From Noviherbaspirillum galbum (lineage in GTDB: Bacteria > Pseudomonadota > Gammaproteobacteria > Burkholderiales > Burkholderiaceae_D), in assembly GCF_010974945.1 (NCBI RefSeq), contig NZ_JAAIVB010000052.1, positions 1 to 64,000 on the forward strand: a DNA stretch of 64,000 nucleotides, written 5' to 3'. The notes below the pieces were generated by a model, which did no database searches, was not told the origin of the DNA, and saw only the letters and a program-made list of their open reading frames with translations. The translations under genes and the position numbers were made by a program. This document shows positions 16,150 through 24,921 of this stretch, in pieces (the stretch's first letter is position 1; every line of letters begins with the position of its first letter).

Positions 16150-16929
16150 CTACTTCTGCCCGTCCCTCGCGTTCAACCAATCCGGGGACTTGTTGATCCC
16201 CTGTATGGTCCAGCCACCGTCCGCAACGATGGTCTGTCCCGTGACATAGGCGGAATCATCGCTTGCCAGGAACCTGACGACCTTGGCGATCTCCGCCGGC
16301 TCTGCCAGGCGGCGCATCGGAACGCGTTCCAGCATCCAGTCCTCCTGCAGCGAACCGTTCGCGATGGCGTCCTCGATGATGGCGGTCCGCGTGAATCCGG
16401 GCGCAACCGCGTTCACGCGTATCCGGTAAGGCGCGGCTTCGACCGCCAATGACCGGGTCAGGCCGGCGATGCCGGCCTTGGCCGCCGTATATGGCCCCCG
16501 GCCCGGCAATCCGACGAATGCCGCCGTCGATGCGATGCTGATGATGGCGCCGCCGCGTCCTTGCTTGATCATCCTTGGCATCGCTTCCGACGCGACCAGG
16601 AACATCCCGGTGAGGTGGGTTCCTATCACGTCGGACCAGTCCTTGAATGACAATTGGCCGACCAGGCCCGAACGCTGTATGCCGGCGCTGTGGACGACGA
16701 TGTCAATCCCCTGACCTGCCTCGTCGATCCGGGCAAAGACGCCCGCCACCTGTTCCGGGTCCGACACGTCGGCATCCAGGTAAACAACGCCGTCCCGTAA
16801 CTGCTTCGGTTCGGCCCGGTCCAGCGAGAACACCTTTACGCCGGTTTCCGCCAATCCTGCAATGATCGCGTCGCCGATGCCGTTCGCTCCACCTGTTACG
16901 AGCGCAATCCGCTGCGTGGCATTACTCAT
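16150..16929 (-). CDS. Short-chain dehydrogenase/reductase (SDR)
   Basis: A 259-residue classical SDR. It has the cofactor motif VTGGANGIGDAI, an NNAG-equivalent HSAGIQ, the active-site Ser in SIASTAAF, and the YTAAK catalytic Tyr/Lys pair. The C-terminal ASDDSAYVTGQTIVADGGW is typical. It is probably an NAD(P)-dependent alcohol dehydrogenase of unknown substrate. The ATG at 16929 has AGGGG six bases upstream and is preferred over the ATG 18 bases earlier. It is the last gene of an operon with a binding protein, a lyase-superfamily protein and another SDR. Confidence 0.88.
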   Translation of the reverse strand: MSNATQRIALVTGGANGIGDAIIAGLAETGVKVFSLDRAEPKQLRDGVVYLDADVSDPEQVAGVFARIDEAGQGIDIVVHSAGIQRSGLVGQLSFKDWSDVIGTHLTGMFLVASEAMPRMIKQGRGGAIISIASTAAFVGLPGRGPYTAAKAGIAGLTRSLAVEAAPYRIRVNAVAPGFTRTAIIEDAIANGSLQEDWMLERVPMRRLAEPAEIAKVVRFLASDDSAYVTGQTIVADGGWTIQGINKSPDWLNARDGQK

Positions 16930-16996
16930 TTGAACCCCTGTCGTCATTGGTCATCATCCCATCCGGGAAAGCGGGGAATCCGTCCCGCCTCTAGAT

Positions 16997-18199
16997 TCAT
17001 TTCTTCAGCAGCGCGCACTTGGATTCGGCGGGCTTCGTGAAGGCTTCCTCGCCCGGCACGGTAGCGATGATCTTCATGTAGTCCCAGGGCTTCCTGGATT
17101 CCGCCGGCGACTTGACCTGCATGAGGTACATGTCATGGATGTAGCGGCCGTCGGCACGGATATATCCCTTGCTGTAGAAGTCGTCGATCTTCATCTTCTT
17201 CAGGTGGGCCATCACCTTGTCGGCGTCGTCGCTTCCGACTTCCTTGACCGCCTTCAGATAGGTGCTCGTGACGGAATAATCGGCAGCCTGGTGCGAACTG
17301 GGCATGCGCTTGAACTTGGCATAGAAGCGGTCGGCGAACTTGCGCGATGCGTCATCCTTGTCCCAGTACCAGCTGTCCGCCATCATCAGGCCCTGCGCGA
17401 CCGGCAAGCCCAATGCGTGGATGTCGTTGATCACCATCAGCAAGCCGGCGATCTTCATTTTCTTGTTCAATCCGAAATCATGCGCCGTCTTGATGGCGTT
17501 GACCGTGTCCTCGCCGGCATTGGCCAGGCCCAGTATCTGGGCTTTCGATGCCTGCGCCTGCAGGATGTAGGAACTCATGTCTGAGGAAACCGGGGGATGC
17601 TTCACCGAGCCGACGATGGTTCCTCCCTTCGCCTTGATCACTTCGGATGCTTCGTTCGCCAGGGAATGGCCGAACGAATAATCGGATACGAGCATGAACC
17701 AGTTCTTGCCTCCCTGCGCGACGACGGCCGAGCCGGTCACGCGTGCGAGCGCGACGGTGTCGTATTCATAGTGAATCGTGTACGGCGTGCATTCTTCGTT
17801 GGTGAAGCGGGCGCTCCCGGCTGCCACGTTGAAATACACGCGCTTTTTCTCGGAAATCACCTTGTTGATGGCAAGGCCGGCACCGGAATTTGCGCCGCCG
17901 ACCAGCATCTTGACGTCGCTCTGGTCGATCCACTCCCTCGCCTTCGAGGCGGCGATATCCGCCTTGTTGAGATGGTCCGCCGAGAGGACCTCGATTTTCC
18001 TGCCGAGAACCGTGCCGCCGAAATCTTCCACGGCCATCTTGATGGCTTCGGCGCCGGCCGGGCCATCGGTATCCTGGTACGGGCCGGACAAGTCGGTAAT
18101 GAAGCCGATGCGCAAGGGGGCGGCGGGCTGCGCCTGGGCATGCATGGTTTGCAGGCTCAAGGCGAGGACGGTCAGGCCGCAAAGCAGTTGCTTGTTCAT
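16997..18199 (-). CDS. Liv-type ABC transporter substrate-binding protein
   Basis: A 400-residue periplasmic binding protein of the Peripla_BP_6 type. It has a Sec signal peptide (MNKQLLCGLTVLALSLQTMH, then AQAQ) followed by LRIGFITDLSGPYQDTDGPA. The ligand-contact region MLVGGANSGAGLAINKVI differs from the Leu/Ile/Val binders, so the ligand is probably an organic acid or aromatic compound rather than an amino acid. An AGGAGAACC site precedes the ATG at 18199. It lies in an operon with two SDRs and a lyase-superfamily protein but without permease genes. Confidence 0.9.
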   Translation of the reverse strand: MNKQLLCGLTVLALSLQTMHAQAQPAAPLRIGFITDLSGPYQDTDGPAGAEAIKMAVEDFGGTVLGRKIEVLSADHLNKADIAASKAREWIDQSDVKMLVGGANSGAGLAINKVISEKKRVYFNVAAGSARFTNEECTPYTIHYEYDTVALARVTGSAVVAQGGKNWFMLVSDYSFGHSLANEASEVIKAKGGTIVGSVKHPPVSSDMSSYILQAQASKAQILGLANAGEDTVNAIKTAHDFGLNKKMKIAGLLMVINDIHALGLPVAQGLMMADSWYWDKDDASRKFADRFYAKFKRMPSSHQAADYSVTSTYLKAVKEVGSDDADKVMAHLKKMKIDDFYSKGYIRADGRYIHDMYLMQVKSPAESRKPWDYMKIIATVPGEEAFTKPAESKCALLKK

Positions 18200-18212
18200 G
18201 TTGGTTCTCCTG

Positions 18213-19118
18213 TTATTTGTCTGAAGTGGCCGGCTTGCCGCCATGTCTTGAAAACTGTTCGAGCACCTTGTATTTCGCGACGTTCTCGTCGAACCGCTGG
18301 TAGGGCATCAAGGTATTCAGCTCACCCTCGTGGAAGCAGTATTCCTTGAGCTTGGTGGCATCGCGCCCTTCGTGGAAGGCCTTGCAGACATGCTTGACCG
18401 CCTTGTACGCAGCGAAGATGGTCAGCGGCCAGTATACGGACATGTTGGAGCCCGCCTCGGTCTCGTCTGCCAGGGAGTCCTGGAAGTCGACGCTGGTGGT
18501 AATCAGCGGGCCATTGATGCGTGAGCGGAATTCCTTGAGCGCCTTGATCGACCCCTTGAAGACGATGAAGCCCGCATCGGCGCCGGCCTCAAGGTAGGCA
18601 TTGATGCGCCGCACCGCGTCCTCCATGTCGTCGTTCAGGTACATGGCATCGGTTCTGGCGATGATCATGAAATTCTTGTCGACCCGGGCGTCGCAGCAGG
18701 CGCGGATGCGCTGGCACATCACCTCCTGGTCGAGCAGGATCGCCTGGTGGCTGGTGTGCTTGCCGAACACGGTGTCCTCGATATGGATGGCCGACGCGCC
18801 CGCCGACTCGAATTCGTGCACCGTGCGCCAGATGTTGGCGGCATGGTACCAGCCGGTGTCCGCATCGCAGACGATGGGAATGGCGGTCTCTTTCGCAATG
18901 TCGCGGGCGAGATCGAGCAAGTCGTGCAACTGCACCAGTCCGACGTCGGGCAAGGTGCCGCGGCTGGCTCCCGTGACGAAGCTGCCGGTGTAAAGGACGG
19001 GAAACCCGGTTTGCTCGATGATCTTCGCGCTCAGCACGTCATAGGCGCCCATGAGCGGCGTGCACGTTTTCTCCGCCAGCAGTTCGCGCAGCCTGACCCG
19101 CTTTTCATACATGTTCAT
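18213..19118 (-). CDS. Isocitrate lyase/PEP mutase superfamily protein lacking the catalytic Cys
   Basis: A 301-residue TIM-barrel protein. It keeps the Mg-binding region IPIVCDADTGW (Asp85 and Asp87) and the IHIEDT motif (Glu114, Asp115). The catalytic loop, K-[KR]-C-G-H in isocitrate and 2-methylisocitrate lyases, reads K120-H-T-S-H124 here, so the general-acid Cys is replaced by Thr. Relatives include dimethylmalate lyase, oxaloacetate decarboxylase and phosphonopyruvate hydrolase. A C-C lyase, decarboxylase or hydrolase acting on a 2-oxo or 2-hydroxy acid is possible, but the reaction is unknown. It lies in an operon with SDRs on both sides. Confidence 0.8.
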   Translation of the reverse strand: MNMYEKRVRLRELLAEKTCTPLMGAYDVLSAKIIEQTGFPVLYTGSFVTGASRGTLPDVGLVQLHDLLDLARDIAKETAIPIVCDADTGWYHAANIWRTVHEFESAGASAIHIEDTVFGKHTSHQAILLDQEVMCQRIRACCDARVDKNFMIIARTDAMYLNDDMEDAVRRINAYLEAGADAGFIVFKGSIKALKEFRSRINGPLITTSVDFQDSLADETEAGSNMSVYWPLTIFAAYKAVKHVCKAFHEGRDATKLKEYCFHEGELNTLMPYQRFDENVAKYKVLEQFSRHGGKPATSDK

Positions 19119-19161
19119 CTCTTCGACTTCCTTGTTCGGTATGGGTGAACCAACTGGCCTA

Positions 19162-19908
19162 CTACTTCATGTACATGCCGCCGTTGACGTCCAGCGTCGA
19201 ACCGGTTACGTAACGCGCGTCGTCGCTTGCCAGGTACAGGGCGGCCGCCGCGATATCGTCCACCTCGCCGAAGCGCTGGAGGGGAATGCTTTCCCGGACG
19301 CCCGGCGGATATTGCAGGATGTCGGTCATTGCCGTCTGGATGGCGCCTGGCGCGATCGCATTGACCGTCACGCCGTGCGGACCCAGCTGCTTGGCGACCG
19401 CCTTGGTCAGGCACAGCACCGCCGCCTTGCTGACGGCGTAGCTGAGTTCGGCACTGACGCCCCCCACTTCGCCCGCGACCGAGGCCATGTAGATGATGCG
19501 GCCCTGCCCGCGCTTCTTGGCAATGGGAACGAATGATTGCGTGGCATAGACGCAGCCCATCAGGTTGACGTCCATTACCTCGCGCCACTGCTGCGGCGTG
19601 ATGTCCTCGATCGGACGGCCGGGCCTGACGATGCCGGCGTTGCATACCAGCACGTCCACCCGGCCAAAACGCTGCATCGCCTGGTCGATCAGTTTCTGGT
19701 TTTCAACGGGATCGGCAACGTCCACCTTGACCGCCAGCGTGGGGCTGCCATGGGTTTCGGCAATCTGGCTGGCGGCATCGACGCATGCCTTCCCGTCGAT
19801 ATCGGCCAGGACCACGCTCGCGCCTTCCCTGGCGAACGTCTCGGCAATCGCCCTTCCGATCCCGCGCGACGCGCCGGTGATCACGGCGACTTTTTCTTTC
19901 AATTTCAT
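19162..19908 (-). CDS. Short-chain dehydrogenase/reductase (SDR)
   Basis: A 248-residue classical SDR, with VITGASRGIGRAIAETF at the N-terminus, VCNAGIVRPG, the active-site Ser in MASVAGEVGG, and the catalytic SYAVSK pair. It ends with ASDDARYVTGSTLDVNGGMY, a FabG/glucose-dehydrogenase-like tail. It is probably an NAD(P)-dependent oxidoreductase for a hydroxy intermediate. It is the first gene of the four-gene minus-strand operon and is divergent from the MocR regulator. Confidence 0.88.
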   Translation of the reverse strand: MKLKEKVAVITGASRGIGRAIAETFAREGASVVLADIDGKACVDAASQIAETHGSPTLAVKVDVADPVENQKLIDQAMQRFGRVDVLVCNAGIVRPGRPIEDITPQQWREVMDVNLMGCVYATQSFVPIAKKRGQGRIIYMASVAGEVGGVSAELSYAVSKAAVLCLTKAVAKQLGPHGVTVNAIAPGAIQTAMTDILQYPPGVRESIPLQRFGEVDDIAAAALYLASDDARYVTGSTLDVNGGMYMK

Positions 19909-20030
19909 GATGCGGCAAGCCTTTCAATCTGCTGGCGATCACCGCTGCCCACGGTCCTTTCCGGGACGCGATCCTTTCGGGGCCGGTGCATTCGCGCAAT
20001 TGAATTCTAGGCGCGAAACTGGATAAGGAG

Positions 20031-20084
20031 TGGTACAGTGGAACAGTCTTTTACCAATACCGTACCAGACGCTCCATTGGTACA
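20031..20084. promoter_or_regulatory. TGGTAC direct and inverted repeats, candidate MocR operator
   Basis: TGGTACA at 20031-20037 and again at 20078-20084 form direct repeats. TACCAAT (20052-20058) and ATTGGTA (20076-20082) form a perfect inverted repeat with another TACCA at 20063. MocR regulators such as GabR and PdxR bind this kind of direct and inverted repeat, and the array lies directly before the MocR start and upstream of the divergent SDR operon. Confidence 0.5.
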
Positions 20085-20092
20085 CTTTCCCC

Positions 20093-21478
20093 ATGTCCAG
20101 TCCCACTACCAAGGTCGAGCAGGTCGTTCAAGACGTATTGGCCCGAATTCGCTCAGGCGAGCTGAGGCCCGGGCAGAAATTGCGGTCGTTGAATGAGGAA
20201 GCGGTCGCCAACGGCGTCGCGAAGAACACCGTGGTGGAAGCGTATTTGCGGCTGGTTGCGCAAGGTGTCCTGCATGCCCGGCAAGGTTCCGGCTACTACG
20301 TGGCGGGCGCCATAGAGCGGCCGCGGCCGCATGCCATCGCTCCGTTTTCCGGCATTACCGATGGCGAGGCGCTGCTTACCGAACAGCTGGAGCGCCGCTT
20401 GCCGGTCCGTCCCGGCGATGGACGCCTGCCGCCCGACTGGCTCGAGGAATCGAAGCTGAAGCACCAGTTGTCGTCGATTCGCCTGCTGGCGGCCGATGCC
20501 TACAACTACAACAGCGCCTGGGGTTACCTGCCGCTCCGCGAGCGGCTGTGCAGCGTACTGGCCGAGCGCGGCATATTGGCTTCGCCGGACCGGTTGTTGA
20601 TGACCCAGGGCGCCAACCACGCGATGGACCTCGTCATCCGCGGCTACGTGCAGCCGGGCGACGCCGTACTGGTGGACGATCCAGGCTATTACCCGTTGCT
20701 GTCCAAGCTGAACGTCGGACGGGCTCGCATCGTGGACGTCAAGCGCAACCAGGATGGGCCATGCCTGGAAGATTTGCAGGAGAAAGCCCGCAGCAGCGGC
20801 GCCCGGATATTCTTTACACAGTCGCTCGCCCACAACCCGACGGGCGGGTCCATCACGCTGGGAAATGCCTACGGCGTGCTGCGCATTGCGGAAGCAAACA
20901 ACCTGATGCTGGTCGAGGATGACCCTTTCGCCGATATCTTGCCGCCGTCGCTGCCCAGGCTCGCTGCCCTCGATCAGCTGGAAAGAGTGATCTACATCGG
21001 CTCTTTCTCCAAGACCCTGGCTGGCAGTTTCCGGGTGGGCTATGTGGCCGCCGCGAAGTCGGTCGCCAGCGAACTCTGCAGGCTGCTCGTCGCGACGACC
21101 GTGTCGACCTCCTCCTACAACGAGAGACTCATCTTTTCCCTGATCGACCAGGGACATTACCTTCGTCACCTGCGCTCGCTGCAGTCGCGTGTCGCCGACG
21201 CGACGCAGAAGACGGTCCAGGCCTTGAAATCGGTGGGATTAGAAGCATGCAGCCCCTTCGGGGGCGGGTTCTACCTCTGGATCAATACGCCGCCGCACAT
21301 GGTGGATCCCAAAGCGGTGGCACATGCCGCCTCGAACGGCATGCTGATCGCGCCGTCGATGGCTTTTTCCACGGATGCCTCATGCGCGCCTGCCATGAGG
21401 ATCAATGTGGCGCATGGGTATCATCCGCAGTTCATTGCGTGGCTGAGGAATGCACTTCAGGGCCAGAACGCCAACTGA
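20093..21478 (+). CDS. MocR-family transcriptional regulator (GntR winged helix plus aminotransferase-like domain)
   Basis: A 461-residue two-domain protein. The N-terminal GntR-type winged helix spans about residues 5-75 (LARIRSGELRPGQKLRSLNE, VAKNTVVEAYLRLVAQGVL, RQGSGYYV). The rest is a fold-type I aminotransferase domain with ILPPSLPRLAALDQ and the PLP lysine in GSFSKTLAGS (Lys307). MocR proteins use PLP to sense an amine or vitamin B6 form. It likely controls the divergent SDR/lyase operon. The ATG at 20093 gives the usual family N-terminus. Confidence 0.9.
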   Translation: MSSPTTKVEQVVQDVLARIRSGELRPGQKLRSLNEEAVANGVAKNTVVEAYLRLVAQGVLHARQGSGYYVAGAIERPRPHAIAPFSGITDGEALLTEQLERRLPVRPGDGRLPPDWLEESKLKHQLSSIRLLAADAYNYNSAWGYLPLRERLCSVLAERGILASPDRLLMTQGANHAMDLVIRGYVQPGDAVLVDDPGYYPLLSKLNVGRARIVDVKRNQDGPCLEDLQEKARSSGARIFFTQSLAHNPTGGSITLGNAYGVLRIAEANNLMLVEDDPFADILPPSLPRLAALDQLERVIYIGSFSKTLAGSFRVGYVAAAKSVASELCRLLVATTVSTSSYNERLIFSLIDQGHYLRHLRSLQSRVADATQKTVQALKSVGLEACSPFGGGFYLWINTPPHMVDPKAVAHAASNGMLIAPSMAFSTDASCAPAMRINVAHGYHPQFIAWLRNALQGQNAN

Positions 21479-21522
21479 GCTTGGGGATCAATCGCGTCGA
21501 CCGGGGCGACCAGAACGCCTGC

Positions 21523-22227
21523 TCACACCGCGCAATACTTTTCCTGGATTTCCTGGTCTTCAAGCAGCGCCTGCGCAGTACCCGCATGCACGATTTCTCC
21601 CTGGTCGAGGATGTAGGCACGGTCGGAAATCGACAAGGCCCGTTCCACGTTCTGTTCCACCAGCAAGATCGTCGTTCCCTGCTGCTTCATGCGGTGAAAC
21701 AGCTCGAACATCTCGTCCACCAGGATGGGCATGATGCCTTCCGAGGGTTCGTCGAGGAGGATCATTTTCGGCTCGGCCATCATCGCGCGGGCGATCGCGA
21801 GCATCTGCTGCTCGCCGCCCGACATCGACGTGCCTTCCTGGTCGAGCCTTTCCTTCAGCCGCGGAAAGGTCTCGGCGATGCGGTCCACCATGTCGTCCAT
21901 GCGCTCGCGCCGGCTGCTGGCGATCAGGCCGAGCTGGAGGTTTTCCCGGACGGTGAGCCCCGGTACGATGCGGCGGTCCTCGGGCACATAGGCCAGTCCG
22001 AGATGAAAACGCGAATTCGCGGGCCGCATGAGGCATTCCGTGCCGTCGAACACCATGCTTCCGCCGCGCTTGTCGACCAGTCCCATCATGGTGCGCAAGG
22101 TCGTGGTCTTGCCGGCGCCATTGCGCCCCATGAGCGTGACGATTTCCCCTTGCTTCACCTCGAATGAAATGTCCTGGACCACGTGGCTGCGGTCGTACCA
22201 GGCATTCAAGCCGCTGACCTTGAGCAT
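21523..22227 (-). CDS. Liv-type ABC transporter ATP-binding protein (LivF-like)
   Basis: A 234-residue ATPase with Walker A GRNGAGKTT, signature MSGGEQQM, Walker B MILLDEPSEG and the standard LivF switch region ILLVEQNVERAL. It is the last gene of a complete binding protein/permease/permease/ATPase/ATPase operon transcribed leftward from 26160. It powers import of the same compound as that operon, probably the substrate of the neighbouring flavoprotein and molybdenum hydroxylase (inference). Confidence 0.93.
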   Translation of the reverse strand: MLKVSGLNAWYDRSHVVQDISFEVKQGEIVTLMGRNGAGKTTTLRTMMGLVDKRGGSMVFDGTECLMRPANSRFHLGLAYVPEDRRIVPGLTVRENLQLGLIASSRRERMDDMVDRIAETFPRLKERLDQEGTSMSGGEQQMLAIARAMMAEPKMILLDEPSEGIMPILVDEMFELFHRMKQQGTTILLVEQNVERALSISDRAYILDQGEIVHAGTAQALLEDQEIQEKYCAV

Positions 22228-22236
22228 GTCGACTCC

Positions 22237-22983
22237 TTAATGTTGGCCAAGGTAAACGCGCTTCACTTCCGCGTTCGCCCGGATGTCGGCCGGCGTGCCT
22301 TCGGCAAGGAAAGCGCCGTGATGCAGCACGATCAGGCGCTGGCAGATTCCCATCACCAGCTTCATCTTGTGTTCCACCAGCACCACGGTACGCTCGCTGG
22401 CAAGCGAGGAAATCAGGTCCATCATCACGACGGTTTCCTCCGGCGACATGCCGGCCGTCGGCTCGTCCATCAGCAGCAGTTGGGGTTCGGAAGCCAGCGC
22501 CATCGCCACTTCCAGCGCGCGCTGCTGTCCATGGGCGAGGTCCGTCGCCGGCTTGCCGCGAACCGCCCACAGCCCGACCCGCTGCAACAGGGCATCCGCC
22601 TTGTCCGACAATTCGCCCAGGCTGGCTCGCGGCCGCAGCAGGGAAAACCTTGCGGTGCGCATCTGCGCTGCCACGCGGACGTTTTCATGCGCGGAGAGCT
22701 GCTTGAAGACGTTGGTGATCTGGAAGCTCTTGGCGATGCCGATGCGAGCGAACTCATGCTGCGCCATGCCGGTGATGTCCCGGCCGCGGAAACGCACCCT
22801 GCCTTCGCTGGGAGGAAAGGCGCCGCTGACCACGTTGAAGAACGTGCTTTTGCCGGCGCCGTTCGGCCCGATGATCGCGGTCAGCATGTTGGGCGCGAAG
22901 GCGACGCTGACGCCAGTCAGCGCCTGGAACTTGCCGAAGCGCTTCGATACTCCCTCGACTTCCAGGATGGGCGTCGTCCTCAT
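22237..22983 (-). CDS. Liv-type ABC transporter ATP-binding protein (LivG-like)
   Basis: A 248-residue ATPase with Walker A GPNGAGKST, signature region LAHGQQRALEVAMALAS, Walker B LLLMDEPTAGM and switch VLVEHKMKLV. The ATG at 22983 overlaps the stop of the LivM-like gene (ATGA), so the two are translationally coupled; a long upstream open frame within the permease gene is rejected. The last residues, VYLGQH, match the usual LivG end. Confidence 0.93.
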   Translation of the reverse strand: MRTTPILEVEGVSKRFGKFQALTGVSVAFAPNMLTAIIGPNGAGKSTFFNVVSGAFPPSEGRVRFRGRDITGMAQHEFARIGIAKSFQITNVFKQLSAHENVRVAAQMRTARFSLLRPRASLGELSDKADALLQRVGLWAVRGKPATDLAHGQQRALEVAMALASEPQLLLMDEPTAGMSPEETVVMMDLISSLASERTVVLVEHKMKLVMGICQRLIVLHHGAFLAEGTPADIRANAEVKRVYLGQH

Positions 22984-24008
22984 GGTGCTTCTCCTTCCGC
23001 GCTGACCCGCGCCGTCGTCCCCATGGTCGAGTGGTCGATGTCGCGCCGGCCGAGTTTCCGGTCCAGCCTCGCCATCGCGGAACCCCAGATGCCGCGCGGG
23101 AAGAACAGCACGAAGATGATGAAGATCGTTCCCACCACCGCCATCCAGTGCCGGGTCATCGAGGTCACGACATCCTCCAGATAGAGCATCACCGCGGCGC
23201 CGACGAAGGGACCGAAGAAGGTTCCCATGCCGCCGAGCAGGCACATCATGACGCCCTGCCCCGACTGGAGGTAATGCAGGGAATCGATCGGCACGATCGA
23301 AAGATGCAGCGCGCGCAAGGTACCCGCCAGGCCGCAGATGCCTGCGGAAAGCACGAATACCAGCAGCTTGGAGCGGGCCACGTCGAAGCCGCATGCAGCC
23401 GTCCGCTTTTCATTTTCGCGTATCGCCTCGATCACCGCGCCGAACGGCGAATTCAGGACGCGCGACACGAACCATAGCGCCAATGCCACGAACACGAGGA
23501 TGACGTAGTACTTGGTGATCGGATCGAGGAAATCGAGGCGCCAGCCGAACACGTCCAGCGGTTCTACCTTGATGCCGCGCAGGCCATTCTCGCCGCCGGT
23601 CCATCGCTCCGCCTTGTAGAAGGCGTAGTACACGATCTGCCCCAGCGCGAGCGTGACCATGGCAAAGTAGATGCCTCGCGTGCGGATGGCAAGCAAGCCG
23701 ATCAGCAGCCCGGCCAGCAACGCACCGAGCACGCCGATCAGGATCGCCGGAATCCAGTGCACCCCGAAGCTGACGATGGCGATGCCGGTCAGGTAGCTTC
23801 CCACCCCGAAGAACGACGCATGCCCGAACGACAGCATGCCGGTGTAGCCGAACAACAGGTTGAATCCCACCGCATACAGGCCGAAGATGAGGATGTTGAT
23901 GGCCAGTGCTTCGTAAGGCATGATCAGCGGGAAGACCAGCAGGAACAGGCACACCGCGAGTACGCGTTCGCGCAGCACCCATCCGTAGATCCGTTGCATT
24001 GTATCCAT
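22980..24008 (-). CDS. Liv-type ABC transporter permease (LivM-like)
   Basis: A 342-residue inner-membrane permease with the LivM motifs GYTGMLSFGHASFFGVGSYL, IRENEKRTAACGFD in the cytoplasmic loop and GGMGTFFGPFVGAAV near the C-terminus, ending in FFPRGIWG plus a polar tail. It begins three bases after the LivH-like gene stop and pairs with it to form the channel. Confidence 0.93.
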   Translation of the reverse strand: MDTMQRIYGWVLRERVLAVCLFLLVFPLIMPYEALAINILIFGLYAVGFNLLFGYTGMLSFGHASFFGVGSYLTGIAIVSFGVHWIPAILIGVLGALLAGLLIGLLAIRTRGIYFAMVTLALGQIVYYAFYKAERWTGGENGLRGIKVEPLDVFGWRLDFLDPITKYYVILVFVALALWFVSRVLNSPFGAVIEAIRENEKRTAACGFDVARSKLLVFVLSAGICGLAGTLRALHLSIVPIDSLHYLQSGQGVMMCLLGGMGTFFGPFVGAAVMLYLEDVVTSMTRHWMAVVGTIFIIFVLFFPRGIWGSAMARLDRKLGRRDIDHSTMGTTARVSAEGEAP

Positions 24009-24011
24009 GGG

Positions 24012-24896
24012 TCAGCTCATCAATCCGGCTTTGCCGAAGAAACCCTGGGGGCGAACCAGCAGCACCACCGCCATCAGGACGAAGATAGACAACTCGGCAA
24101 GGTCGGGCGCCAGCAGCGAGGTCATGCTGAACACCACGCCGACCAGCAGCCCCGCGACCACGGCCCCGGGCAGGGAACCCATCCCGCCCACCACCGTCAC
24201 GACGAAGGACTCCGCCAGTATCGGGATGCCCATCTCCGGATTGACGGCCCGGGTCGGCGCGGCCAGCACGCCGGACAGCCCGGCAATCGCGGTGCCGATA
24301 CCGAACACCATGAGCCAGACGCGCCCGACGTCCACGCCGAGCACGCGCACGATCTCTGGGTCCCGCGAGCCGGCGCGGATGATCAGGCCATAGCGCGTCT
24401 TCTCGATGAACAGCCAGAGCGCCAGGATGATGACCGCCGTGGCGCCGATCAGGAACAGGCGGTAGGTCGGGAAATAGCCGACGCCGAGGTTGACCGCGCC
24501 GCGCAGCGCCGGCGGCGTGGTCGAGGGCAGGCCCTCGATGCCGAAGGCGACGCGCATGGCCTCGATGAGGACGTAGGACAGGCCGAATGTCAGCAGCAAG
24601 GGATAATCGATGCCCCGGCCATACAGGGGCCGCACCAGGAAGCGTTCGACCACCAGCCCGACGGCGCCGACGGCAAGCGGCGTGAGAACCAGGCTGACCA
24701 GGAAGCTGCCGGTCAGCCCCAGGAAATACACGCCGAGAAACGCGCCGACCATGAAGAAAGCGCCGTGCGCAAAATTGACAACTGTCAGCATGCCGAAGAT
24801 CAGCGACAGCCCGATTGCCAGCAGGGCGTAGAGCGAGCCCAGCGCAATGCCGGCAATCAGCTGCAGCAACAGCAGTTGGGGCGTGATTTCCGCCAT
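24012..24896 (-). CDS. Liv-type ABC transporter permease (LivH-like)
   Basis: A 294-residue inner-membrane permease beginning MAEITPQLLLLQLIAGIALG, with the LivH motifs MLTVVNFAHGAFFMVGAF and VVGGMGSLPGAVVAGLLVG, and ending in VRPQGFFGKAG. It sits 25 bases after the binding-protein gene with a GAGGGAAC site before the ATG. Confidence 0.93.
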   Translation of the reverse strand: MAEITPQLLLLQLIAGIALGSLYALLAIGLSLIFGMLTVVNFAHGAFFMVGAFLGVYFLGLTGSFLVSLVLTPLAVGAVGLVVERFLVRPLYGRGIDYPLLLTFGLSYVLIEAMRVAFGIEGLPSTTPPALRGAVNLGVGYFPTYRLFLIGATAVIILALWLFIEKTRYGLIIRAGSRDPEIVRVLGVDVGRVWLMVFGIGTAIAGLSGVLAAPTRAVNPEMGIPILAESFVVTVVGGMGSLPGAVVAGLLVGVVFSMTSLLAPDLAELSIFVLMAVVLLVRPQGFFGKAGLMS

Positions 24897-24921
24897 GTTC
24901 CCTCCTCGAAGGACCGGGTCG

